Shown here: one piece after another, positions 8,954 through 15,324 of the stretch
Layout: every line of letters begins with the position of its first letter
How positions within the stretch are numbered: position 1 is the stretch's first letter
Assembly (NCBI GenBank): GCA_018262135.1
Contig: JAGTSD010000055.1
Coordinates: forward strand, 1-15,837
From: Pseudomonadota bacterium
Lineage (GTDB): Bacteria > Pseudomonadota > Gammaproteobacteria > Competibacterales > Competibacteraceae
Direction of reading: 5' to 3'
DNA: 15,837 nucleotides
The notes under the pieces: generated by a model
Seen by the model: only the letters and a program-made list of their open reading frames with translations
Database searches by the model: none
What the model was told of the DNA's origin: nothing
Translations under genes and position numbers: made by a program

Positions 8954-10174
8954 TCAACCCGCCGCTCGCGCCAGTCGCGGCAAATCGCCCGCCAACCCCA
9001 TCGCCCGGCGGGCGATGAAGTTCTTGAGCGGTCCGGCGGTGTCAGTTAGATTCAGGCCGATATTGCGCAGCAGTCGCACCGGCGGCAGGCCATTGCCGAA
9101 CAGCCGCTTGAAGCCGTCCATCATCCCCATCATCAACAGGTTGTCGCCCTTGCGCCAGCGCTCGTAGCGGCGCAGCACCTTGAGCGAGCCGAAATCGTGG
9201 CCGGCGGCGACTGCGTCCAGCACGACTTCAGCCAGCGTCGCTGCGTCCAACAGCCCCAGATTCACCCCTTGGCCGGCCAGCGGATGGATGACGCGAGCAG
9301 CGTCGCCGATCAGGGCGAGGCCGGGTTGGACGTAGGCGCGGGCGTGTTGCAGCCGCAGCGGGAAAGCGGCCCGGTGTCCCACTTCAACGATGGCTCCCAG
9401 GCGCTGGTCGAACGCTTCGGCGAGGGCCTCGGCAAATTCGGCTTCGTTCAGGGCCAGCAGCGCATCGGCCTGCTCCGGCGGGGTGGCCCAGACGATGGAG
9501 CAGCGCCCATCGGCCAGCGGCAGGAAGGCCAGCGGCCCGGTCGGCAGAAAGCGCTGCCAGGCGGTTTGCTGATGCGGTTCCGCTGTGCGGACATTGGCGA
9601 CTATCGCAGTCTGGTCGTAACTCCAGCCGCTGGTCTCGATGCCGGCCAGTTGCCGGACTCTGGATTGCGCCCCATCCGCGCCGACCAGCAGCCGGGTGGT
9701 GAATTCGCGCCCGTCGCTCAGGCACACCCGCCAGCAACCGTTCTCCAACGCCTGGGCGGTGTCCAGCGTCGCCGGACAGAGCAACTCCACCGCTGGCAGT
9801 TGCCGCACCCGTTCCAGCAGGGCGAATTGAATCACCCGGTTCTCGATGATCCAGCCCAGCAGCGGTTCACCGATGGCGACGCTGTCAAAATGAATCTGGC
9901 CGAAACCGGTGGCGTCCCAGACATGCATATCGTGGAATGGGCTGACCCGCCAGGCGGCGATGCCGTCCCAGGCGCCGACGGCGGCGAAGATGCGCTGCGA
10001 GGCGTGGCTGATGGCCGATACCCGCGCGTCGAGTTCCAGGCCCGGCCGGATGCGGTCCAGTGGGGCGCCTTCCAGCAGGCCGATCTTCAAGTCGGCGTCG
10101 CCCAGCGCGCAGGCCAGCGCCGAGCCGACCATGCCGCCCCCGGCGATGAGGAGGTCGTAGTCAGGTTCAGTCAT
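8954..10174 (-). CDS. ubiI: UbiI/VisC-type FAD-dependent ubiquinone-biosynthesis hydroxylase
   Basis: Flavoprotein monooxygenase of the UbiH/UbiF/UbiI/COQ6 family, adding ring hydroxyls to the ubiquinone precursor at the inner membrane face. The 406-residue product has the FAD Rossmann motif LLIAGGGMVGSA (8-19), the central DG motif VGADGAQSRVR (164-174), and the GD motif LIGDAARVIHPLAGQGVNLG (288-307). Several segments resemble E. coli UbiI (C5 hydroxylase) more than UbiH: VWDATGFGQIHFD (85-97), GWIIENRVIQFALL, and the C-terminal NIGLNLTDTAG...ARRAMGL. Upstream pepP and ygfB match the E. coli ygfB-pepP-ubiH-ubiI locus, but no ubiH lies between pepP and this gene. A 43 nt spacer with ACAGTGG repeats precedes the ATG, and no Shine-Dalgarno is visible. 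The subtype (I versus H/F) is inferred. Confidence 0.88.
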   Translation of the reverse strand: MTEPDYDLLIAGGGMVGSALACALGDADLKIGLLEGAPLDRIRPGLELDARVSAISHASQRIFAAVGAWDGIAAWRVSPFHDMHVWDATGFGQIHFDSVAIGEPLLGWIIENRVIQFALLERVRQLPAVELLCPATLDTAQALENGCWRVCLSDGREFTTRLLVGADGAQSRVRQLAGIETSGWSYDQTAIVANVRTAEPHQQTAWQRFLPTGPLAFLPLADGRCSIVWATPPEQADALLALNEAEFAEALAEAFDQRLGAIVEVGHRAAFPLRLQHARAYVQPGLALIGDAARVIHPLAGQGVNLGLLDAATLAEVVLDAVAAGHDFGSLKVLRRYERWRKGDNLLMMGMMDGFKRLFGNGLPPVRLLRNIGLNLTDTAGPLKNFIARRAMGLAGDLPRLARAAG

Positions 10175-10176
10175 GA

Positions 10177-10197
10177 ACAGTGGACAGTGGACAATGA
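10177..10197. repeat. Short heptamer repeat (ACAGTGG) in the pepP-ubiI spacer
   Basis: Two exact tandem copies of ACAGTGG (10177-10183, 10184-10190) and a third degenerate copy, ACAATGA. On the coding (minus) strand these abut the ubiI ATG and occupy the place where a Shine-Dalgarno would be. Similar CAGTGGA strings are seen scattered in spacers of other proteobacteria. No function can be read from it. Confidence 0.5.
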
Positions 10198-10217
10198 GAA
10201 TGATTTCGCTGTTCTAC

Positions 10218-11579
10218 TCAGTGCCTCATCAGCGCCTCGATCTCGTCAACTTCCTTGGGCGCAGCAGCGGTCAATACTTCATTGCCTTCGGTGGTGACCA
10301 GCACGTCGTCCTCGATGCGTACGCCGATGCGTTGCCAGCGTTCGTCCAGTTCGGTTTCGAGATGGACTCCGAGCCGCGCCCAGTGAGCATCCAGGACTTT
10401 GCCGCCGGCGGGGATGTACAGACCGGGTTCGATGGTGGTCACCATTCCCGGCTCGAACAGCCGCCAGTCGTCGCCGGTTTTGTAATCGCCCACGTCGTGA
10501 ACGTCCATGCCCAGCCAGTGGCCGGTGCGGTGCATGTAGAACGGTTTGTGCTGTTCCGCCTCGATCAGTTCCTCGACATCGCCCTGCAACACACCGAGCG
10601 CCGCCAGCCCCTCGGTCAACGTCCGCACCGCTGCTTCGTGCGGTTCGTTGAAGTGGCAGCCGGGGCGAACCTGGGCGATGGCCGCCTTTTGCGCAGCCAG
10701 CACCAGTTCGTAGATGGCGCGCTGCTCGCCGGAGAAGCGGCCATTGACCGGGAAGCTGCGGGTGATGTCGGAGGCGTAGCCATCCACTTCCGCACCGGCG
10801 TCAATCAGCACGATATCGCCGTCGCGCAGCAGGGCGTTGTTCTCGGTGTAGTGCAGGATGCAACTGTTGTCGCCGCCGCCGACGATGGACGGGTAGGCCC
10901 AGCCGGCTCCGTTGCGAATAAACGTGTACAGGATTTCCGCTTCGAGTTCGTATTCCATCCTCCCTGGCCGGCAGGCGCGCATCGCCCGCTGGTGCGCTTC
11001 GGCGGCGATCCGGGCGGATTCCCGCATCACCGCGATTTCCTCGGGCTCCTTGCGCAATCGCATGGCGTGCAGCAGATGTTCCAGGGCGACGAACGTGACC
11101 GGCGCGCGCACCCCCGTCCGGGCCTTGCCGCGCACCTGGTTGATCCAGCCCATCATCCGCTGGTCGAAGTCCGGGTTATAGCCGATGGCGTAGAACACCC
11201 GCTCGCGGTTTTCCAGCAGCGGCGGCAACAGCTTGTCAATCTCGGCGATGGGATGGGCATTGTCCACCCCGTAGCGCTCCATCGCGCCCTGCGGTCCGGC
11301 GCGGCGGCCGTGCCAGATTTCCATGTGAGGGTCGCGCTCGCGGCAAAACAGCAGGAATTCGTGCTCGCCGCCGGGCGCGAGCACCGCGATAGCCTCCGGT
11401 TCGGGAAAACCGGTCAGGTAATAAAAATCGCTGTCCTGGCGAAACGGGTGGTGGACATCGCGGTTGCGGGGTGTCTCCGGCGCGGCGGGCAACAGGGCGA
11501 TGGAACCGGGTCCCATGCGCTCCAGCAGGGCGCGGCGGCGGCGGGCGAACACGGCGGCGGGGATGGCACGGGCGAGCAT
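10218..11579 (-). CDS. pepP: Xaa-Pro aminopeptidase P (aminopeptidase P II)
   Basis: Cytoplasmic dinuclear metallopeptidase (M24 family) that releases an N-terminal residue before proline. The 453-residue product has the N-terminal regulatory domain (FYYLTGFPEPEA, 52-63) and the pita-bread catalytic domain. The expected metal ligands are visible: Asp 260 (LIDAG), Asp 271 (ASDITRSFPVNG), His 354 (HRTGHWLGMDVHDVG), Glu 384 (TTIEPGLY) and Glu 423 (GVRIEDDV). The first three have the same numbers as in E. coli PepP. Between the two Glu ligands there are about 16 extra residues, and this stretch looks like a duplicated copy of the W-x-R-I-G-V-x-I-E block (residues 400-414 versus 415-429). ygfB ends 14 nt upstream of the ATG, and the ubiI-type gene follows after 43 nt. 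Confidence 0.95.
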   Translation of the reverse strand: MLARAIPAAVFARRRRALLERMGPGSIALLPAAPETPRNRDVHHPFRQDSDFYYLTGFPEPEAIAVLAPGGEHEFLLFCRERDPHMEIWHGRRAGPQGAMERYGVDNAHPIAEIDKLLPPLLENRERVFYAIGYNPDFDQRMMGWINQVRGKARTGVRAPVTFVALEHLLHAMRLRKEPEEIAVMRESARIAAEAHQRAMRACRPGRMEYELEAEILYTFIRNGAGWAYPSIVGGGDNSCILHYTENNALLRDGDIVLIDAGAEVDGYASDITRSFPVNGRFSGEQRAIYELVLAAQKAAIAQVRPGCHFNEPHEAAVRTLTEGLAALGVLQGDVEELIEAEQHKPFYMHRTGHWLGMDVHDVGDYKTGDDWRLFEPGMVTTIEPGLYIPAGGKVLDAHWARLGVHLETELDERWQRIGVRIEDDVLVTTEGNEVLTAAAPKEVDEIEALMRH

Positions 11580-11593
11580 CGGCGGTTTCCGGT

Positions 11594-12145
11594 TCAGTGC
11601 AGGCGGCGCGGAGCGGCAGAACAGCGCAGATCCTCCAGAATCATCAACAGCCCGACCCGCAGGTATTCGACCACTTCGGCATAGGCGGTTTCATCGGCTT
11701 CGCTGCCCTCGTCGGTTTCGAAGCCGACCTGGGCGATTGCCGTTGCGTCGCGCAGAAATTCCCGGCTTTCCTCGGATAACCGGCCATGCTGCTCAACCTG
11801 ACCCAGCCCCAGCCCGTACAGCAAACCCTGGCACCAGGCCCCCAGCGCGTCGGTCCGCCGGCGCAAGGGCGCGTCGTCGTCGGGTAGCAATGGGGTCACA
11901 GAGCCGTCGGCGGCGTTCAGTTGAGCAGCGCCAAATTCCAGCAGCTTGGCGAGGAGATCGCAAACCGGTTCGGTCAGTTCCGCACCCCCGGCCAGTTCCT
12001 CGCGCACCAGGACGAGCCAGCGGTCATAGTCGAGGGCGGGATCGGCGCAAAGAAGACCGCAGAGTAACCCGTGCAGTTCCGCCGGCTCGAACGGGTCGAG
12101 CAGGCGGGTCAGGCGTTCGAACAGAGATAAATGGGCGGTGGACAT
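11594..12145 (-). CDS. ygfB: YgfB/YecA (UPF0149) family protein
   Basis: Small cytoplasmic all-helical protein of the UPF0149 family. Its molecular role is not firmly known; in Pseudomonas aeruginosa YgfB has been linked to control of beta-lactamase and cell-lysis genes. The 183-residue product shows family features: ELHGLLCGLLCAD (about 23-35), a helical middle, GAWCQGLLYGLGL (about 101-113), and an acidic C-terminal helix with EVVEYLRVGLLMILEDLR. The ATG at 12145 is chosen because GGAG lies 8 nt upstream and the product then starts like homologues; the frame remains open to 12187. It leads the ygfB-pepP-ubi order seen across gammaproteobacteria and is divergent from the zapA operon. Confidence 0.9.
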   Translation of the reverse strand: MSTAHLSLFERLTRLLDPFEPAELHGLLCGLLCADPALDYDRWLVLVREELAGGAELTEPVCDLLAKLLEFGAAQLNAADGSVTPLLPDDDAPLRRRTDALGAWCQGLLYGLGLGQVEQHGRLSEESREFLRDATAIAQVGFETDEGSEADETAYAEVVEYLRVGLLMILEDLRCSAAPRRLH

Positions 12146-12185
12146 GCGATAAACTCCAGCGCTGGGGGCGGCGTAAGGCGCGATC

Positions 12186-12214
12186 ATCCTAACATCCCAC
12201 GCCCGGACTCCGAA
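12186..12214 (-). promoter_or_regulatory. Candidate promoter of ygfB
   Basis: On the minus strand an extended -10, TGTTAGGAT (TAGGAT at 12191-12186), lies 17 bp from TTCGGA (12214-12209), a poor -35. The TGn extension partly compensates. Transcription would start near 12179, giving a leader of about 34 nt before the ATG at 12145. Confidence 0.35.
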
Positions 12215-12240
12215 ATTGTGGCTGAAAAAGATAATTAAAA

Positions 12241-12270
12241 TTGACCAGGTCGGAAGTGCCGCTCTATATT
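12241..12270 (+). promoter_or_regulatory. Sigma-70-type promoter of the coiled-coil gene/zapA operon
   Basis: TTGACC (12241-12246; 5 of 6) and TATATT (12265-12270; 5 of 6) are separated by 18 bp. An AT-rich stretch (AAAGATAATTAAAA) precedes it and may act as an UP-like element. The predicted transcription start falls at about 12277, the A of the following ATG. Confidence 0.6.
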
Positions 12271-12276
12271 AATCGA

Positions 12277-12564
12277 ATGGAAAATAATCCTTTTGATGAA
12301 GGCGAACCGCTGGTCGGGGCGAACGACCTCGACGAGATACCCGAAACGGTCGAAACCGTTGAAACCAACCTGATCATTCTTGCCGAACGGTTGGATCAAC
12401 TGACGCAGTGGTGCGAGCACCTGGCGCGGGAGAACCAGTCCCTGGGCGAGCAGGTGGCGGCGCTTGAAGCCGAGCGTGATAGCCTGCGCGAGAAAAACGA
12501 ACAATTACGCGCCCGCATCGACGCCATGATCGTGCGGCTGAAAGCTTTGGGGCAAAACTCATGA
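12277..12564 (+). CDS. Small coiled-coil protein upstream of zapA (TIGR02449-like)
   Basis: A 95-residue protein with an acidic, probably flexible N-terminus (residues 1-30, including ETVETVE coded by a 9-nt near-repeat). A long coiled coil with heptad Leu/Ile spacing follows (LAERLDQLTQWCEHLARENQ to the C-terminus). The C-terminal part (RENQSLGEQVAALEAERDSLREKNEQ... and AMIVRLKALGQ) matches the short family found next to zapA in gammaproteobacteria, which resembles the divisome coiled-coil protein ZapB in architecture. A role in Z-ring organisation is inferred from this neighbourhood only. The stop overlaps the zapA start (ATGA), so they are coupled. ATG 12277 has no Shine-Dalgarno and falls at the predicted transcription start. 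A TTG at 12241 would put the start codon inside the promoter -35 and is rejected. Confidence 0.83.
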   Translation: MENNPFDEGEPLVGANDLDEIPETVETVETNLIILAERLDQLTQWCEHLARENQSLGEQVAALEAERDSLREKNEQLRARIDAMIVRLKALGQNS

Positions 12565-12878
12565 GCGAAGAAACCGTTAGTGTGGCCGTGCATCTGGCCG
12601 GTAACGACTACCGCTTCGCCTGTACCGCTGCCGAGCGGGAGGAGTTGCTGGAAGCCGCCCGCCATCTCGACCGGAAGATGCGGGAAATTCGCGATCGCAG
12701 CGGCAAGAACCTGGCTGTGGAATCCATCGCGATGATGGCCGCGCTGAATCTCAGTCACGAGTTGCTGCGACAGCAACTGCAGGCGGCTGAAACGGACGCC
12801 CGGCGCAACAGCCGCCTGCGGGATTTATTGCAAAAAGTTGACGCCGCCCTGAGCCAAGTCTCGTCAACAGAGTTATAA
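12561..12878 (+). CDS. zapA: Cell division protein ZapA
   Basis: Cytoplasmic protein that binds FtsZ, bundles protofilaments and stabilises the Z-ring. The 105-residue product has the ZapA N-terminal globular part (VSVAVHLAGNDYRFAC..., 6-21), with CTAAEREELLEAARHLDRKMREI matching the family, then LAVESIAMMAALNLSHELL (51-69) and a C-terminal coiled coil. Length and position agree with the usual zapA-6S RNA-ygfA order. The start codon overlaps the preceding stop (ATGA). The stop codon TAA (12876-12878) lies inside the TATAAT that serves as the -10 of the downstream 6S RNA gene. Confidence 0.95.
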   Translation: MSEETVSVAVHLAGNDYRFACTAAEREELLEAARHLDRKMREIRDRSGKNLAVESIAMMAALNLSHELLRQQLQAAETDARRNSRLRDLLQKVDAALSQVSSTEL

Positions 12879-12879
12879 T
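12874..12879 (+). promoter_or_regulatory. -10 element of the 6S RNA promoter
   Basis: A perfect TATAAT whose bases 3-5 are the zapA stop codon. No good -35 is visible: the best is CTGAGC at 12849-12854, with 19 bp spacing. Predicted start of 6S RNA is around 12886-12888. Confidence 0.6.
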
Positions 12880-12886
12880 ATATTCA

Positions 12887-13098
12887 AGTTGATTTGAGTT
12901 CGGGCGCTCCCTGCGGTGTTCGAGTAGTGGGTCGGGTAACCCCTTGATCCTAATTAATCTGGCCCAGGGTGGGCGGTTGTCGGCGTAAGTGTGCAGGTCC
13001 GCCTTGAGCGGAAAGCCTGATACGCCGCTCTGTCCCCCCACTTGAACCTTCTGGTTCAAGGGTAACGGCCCAAAACGGCACAGGCGGAGAGCGCCCTC
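12887..13098 (+). ncRNA. ssrS: 6S RNA
   Basis: Regulatory RNA that mimics an open promoter and sequesters sigma-70 RNA polymerase in stationary phase. Evidence is position (between zapA and ygfA) plus hallmark sequence and structure. A closing stem pairs GGGCGCTC (12902-12909) with GAGCGCCC (13089-13096). The 5' side has CCCTGCGGTGTT (12909-12920), as in Pseudomonas 6S. The 3' side has the highly conserved hairpin CTTGAACC-TTCT-GGTTCAAG (13041-13060), followed by GGGTAACGGCCC. The GTCCGCCTTGAGCGGAAAGCCT stretch (from about 12997) also matches the pseudomonad type. The 5' end is placed 7-8 nt after the TATAAT; both ends are uncertain by about 10 nt. A terminator follows at 13113. Confidence 0.93.
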
Positions 13099-13112
13099 CT
13101 GTTGGCCGTTCA

Positions 13113-13141
13113 GGCGATGCCATGGCGTCGCCTTTGTTTTT
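13113..13141 (+). terminator. Intrinsic terminator after 6S RNA
   Basis: A stem of GGCGATGC (13113-13120) and GCGTCGCC (13125-13132), 8 pairs including one G-U, closes a CATG loop and is followed directly by TTTGTTTTT. It is the clearest intrinsic terminator in the window. It should end 6S precursor transcripts, and lies only 16 nt before the ygfA start codon. Confidence 0.87.
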
Positions 13142-13156
13142 CCACTTCATTGCCCC

Positions 13157-13774
13157 GTGATCGAAGACCCACGCGAACTGCGCCAACGCCTGCGCGCTCT
13201 GCGCCGCGCTCTGTCCCCCGCCGAGCAACGCCAGGCGGCACTGGCGGTTGCCCGCCGGTTGGAGGACTGGCCAGCATGGACCGGCGCAGTCCGGGTGGCG
13301 GGTTACTGGGCCTGCGCCGGCGAACTGGACCCAGCCCCGCTGCTGGAGCGCGCCTGGGCCACCCGCCGGTCGGTTTATCTGCCGGTGCTGACTGGCGAAT
13401 ACTCGCTCCATTTCGCGCCGTGCTCACCCGGTACGGCTCTGTGTCGCAATCGCTTCAATATCCCCGAACCCGAGGTCTCACCGATGGAGTGGCTGGAGCC
13501 CTCGCGGTTGGATCTGGTGTTGACGCCGTTGGTGGCGTTCGACCGGACGGGGACACGCCTGGGCATGGGCGGGGGATTTTACGACCGCGCCTTCGCCTTC
13601 CTGCGCGATCCAGATTATCGCGGCCACCGCCCCATGCTGCTGGGGCTGGGCTATGAATTTCAGCAAACCGCCGAACTGGTGCGGCAAGCCTGGGACGTGC
13701 CGCTGGATGCGGTGGTTACGGAGGCAGCGCTGCACGTATTTTCTGTTGAAGCTTCGGTCCACACCGCCGTTTAA
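13157..13774 (+). CDS. ygfA: 5-formyltetrahydrofolate cyclo-ligase
   Basis: Cytoplasmic enzyme that uses ATP to convert 5-formyl-THF to 5,10-methenyl-THF, returning a stored folate to one-carbon metabolism. The 205-residue product has the family N-terminus (RELRQRLRALRRALSPAEQ, 6-24), GYWACAGELDPAPLL (49-63), the RFNIPEPE segment (99-106), DLVLTPLVAFDRTGTRLGMG (119-138), and the ATP-binding GMGGGFYDR (136-144). The GTG at 13157 gives a start like homologues, but no Shine-Dalgarno precedes it and the 6S terminator ends 16 nt upstream. In E. coli ygfA is co-transcribed with 6S RNA, and the same may occur here by read-through. It converges on ilvA, whose stop codon it shares across TTAA. Confidence 0.94.
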   Translation: MIEDPRELRQRLRALRRALSPAEQRQAALAVARRLEDWPAWTGAVRVAGYWACAGELDPAPLLERAWATRRSVYLPVLTGEYSLHFAPCSPGTALCRNRFNIPEPEVSPMEWLEPSRLDLVLTPLVAFDRTGTRLGMGGGFYDRAFAFLRDPDYRGHRPMLLGLGYEFQQTAELVRQAWDVPLDAVVTEAALHVFSVEASVHTAV

Positions 13775-15291
13775 CCACGCCCGTCCAGGAACATCCGATA
13801 GGCCGGATTTTCGGTTTCATCGCACCACGGATAGCCCAGTTCGTGGATGTATTCGACGAAGCGCGGCCGTTCCGCCTCCGGCACCTGAATGCCCACCAGC
13901 ACCCGGCCGTAGTCGGAACCGTGATTGCGATAATGGAACAGGCTGATATTCCAGCCGTGCGCCATGCCGGTGAGGAATTTCAGCAGCGCGCCCGGCCGTT
14001 CGGGAAACTGGAAGCGGTAGAGAATTTCGTCGCGAATCCCCGGCGCGTGGCCGCCGACCATGTAGCGGACGTGCAGCTTGGCCATTTCGTTATCGCTCAT
14101 GTCCACTACCGGATAGCCATGCTCGCGCAGGGCTTCGATGATCCGGTTCTTTTCCTCCTCGCCCTCGGTGAGTTGCACGCCGGCGAACACTCGCGCCTGG
14201 CGGGCGTCGGCATAGCGATAATTGAACTCGGTGATGGAGCGGCGGCCGATCACCTGGCAGAACTTGCGGAAACTGCCGGGCTGTTCGGGAATGGTCACCG
14301 CCAGCAGCGCCTCGCGGCGCTCGCCCAGTTCGGCCCGCTCGGCGATATGGCGCAGGCGGTCGAAATTGAGGTTGGCGCCGCAGTGGATCGCGATCAGATT
14401 CGCGTCGGTGATGCCGGTCCGTTCCACGTACCTTTTCAGACCGGCAGTCCCCAGCGCGCCGGCTGGTTCGGCGATGGAGCGGGTATCGTCGAAAATGTCC
14501 TTGGTTGCGGCGCAGATCTCGTCGGTGGAGACCACGATGACCTCGTCCACCAGTTCGCGGGCCAGCCGGAAGGTTTCCTCGCCCACCTGGCGCACCGCCA
14601 CGCCGTCGGCGAAGAGGCCGACCTGATCGAGCGTCACCCGGCGGTCGTGCTTGAGGGCTTCGTGCATGGAGGCGGCGTCGTCCGGCTCCACGCCGATGAT
14701 CTTGATGTCGGGCCGCAGAAACTTGACGTAGGCTGCGACCCCGGCGATGAGGCCACCGCCGCCCACCGCGATGAAGATCGCCCCGATGGGATCGGGATGC
14801 TGGCGCAGGATTTCCATGCCGATGGTGCCCTGACCGGCGATGACGTCCGGGTCGTCGTAGGGATGGATGAAGACCAGGCCTTTTTCCGCTTCCAACTGGC
14901 GGGCATGCTGGTAGGCTTCATCGTAGGTGTCGCCGAACAGCACGACCCGGCCGCCCCGGTCGCGCACCGCCTGGACCTTGATCGCCGGGGTGGTGCGGGG
15001 CATGACGATGGTGGCTTTCGCGCCAAGTTTCTGGGCGGCCAGCGCCACGCCTTGGGCATGGTTGCCGGCGGATGCGCAGAGGATGCCCCGCTCCAGCGAT
15101 TCGCGCGGCAGTTTGGCGATCTTGTTGTAGGCGCCGCGCAGCTTGAACGAGAACACCGGCTGCAAGTCCTCGCGCTTGAGCAGCACCCGGTTGCTCAACC
15201 GCCGCGAAAGCCGGTTCATAACCTCGAGCGGCGATTCGATGGCGACATCGTAGACGCGGGCAGTGAGAATCTTTTGGATGTAATCGTGCAT
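13771..15291 (-). CDS. ilvA: Threonine ammonia-lyase, biosynthetic (IlvA)
   Basis: PLP enzyme that deaminates threonine to 2-oxobutanoate, the first committed step of isoleucine synthesis. The 506-residue product has the PLP lysine in SFKLRGA (Lys 50), the substrate-side SAGNHAQG (74-81), the phosphate-cradle GGGGL (177-181), and CGANLNFDRL (304-313). Two C-terminal ACT-like regulatory domains follow (about 328-405 and 422-496), as in the isoleucine-inhibited biosynthetic form (E. coli 514 residues). The short catabolic TdcB type lacks these domains. The ATG at 15291 gives MHDYIQKILTARVYDVA, the usual N-terminus; the frame open to 15387 would invade rpiA. No Shine-Dalgarno is clear. It is divergent from rpiA with only 33 bp between start codons, and convergent with ygfA. 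Confidence 0.97.
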   Translation of the reverse strand: MHDYIQKILTARVYDVAIESPLEVMNRLSRRLSNRVLLKREDLQPVFSFKLRGAYNKIAKLPRESLERGILCASAGNHAQGVALAAQKLGAKATIVMPRTTPAIKVQAVRDRGGRVVLFGDTYDEAYQHARQLEAEKGLVFIHPYDDPDVIAGQGTIGMEILRQHPDPIGAIFIAVGGGGLIAGVAAYVKFLRPDIKIIGVEPDDAASMHEALKHDRRVTLDQVGLFADGVAVRQVGEETFRLARELVDEVIVVSTDEICAATKDIFDDTRSIAEPAGALGTAGLKRYVERTGITDANLIAIHCGANLNFDRLRHIAERAELGERREALLAVTIPEQPGSFRKFCQVIGRRSITEFNYRYADARQARVFAGVQLTEGEEEKNRIIEALREHGYPVVDMSDNEMAKLHVRYMVGGHAPGIRDEILYRFQFPERPGALLKFLTGMAHGWNISLFHYRNHGSDYGRVLVGIQVPEAERPRFVEYIHELGYPWCDETENPAYRMFLDGRG

Positions 15292-15309
15292 GAGGGTTGA
15301 TCGGAATTC

Positions 15310-15317
15310 AGGGGGGA
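15310..15317 (+). promoter_or_regulatory. Shine-Dalgarno of rpiA
   Basis: AGGGGGGA, 7 nt before the ATG at 15325. It supports this start over the ATG at 15340 (codon 6). Confidence 0.6.
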
Positions 15318-15324
15318 ACAGTCC

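Noticed and set aside
10173..11684. A 503-codon plus-strand open frame opposite pepP
   Set aside because: Antisense shadow of pepP; the predicted protein is low in recognisable motifs, and pepP itself has all catalytic residues.
12341..12370. GAAACGGTC/GAAACCGTT/GAAACC repeats as a regulatory hairpin
   Set aside because: AACGGT-CGAA-ACCGTT could fold, but it lies inside the coding sequence and is explained by repeated Glu-Thr-Val codons.
13843..15300. A 485-codon plus-strand open frame opposite ilvA
   Set aside because: Antisense shadow of ilvA with a His/Gly/Asp-rich composition typical of reversed high-GC genes.
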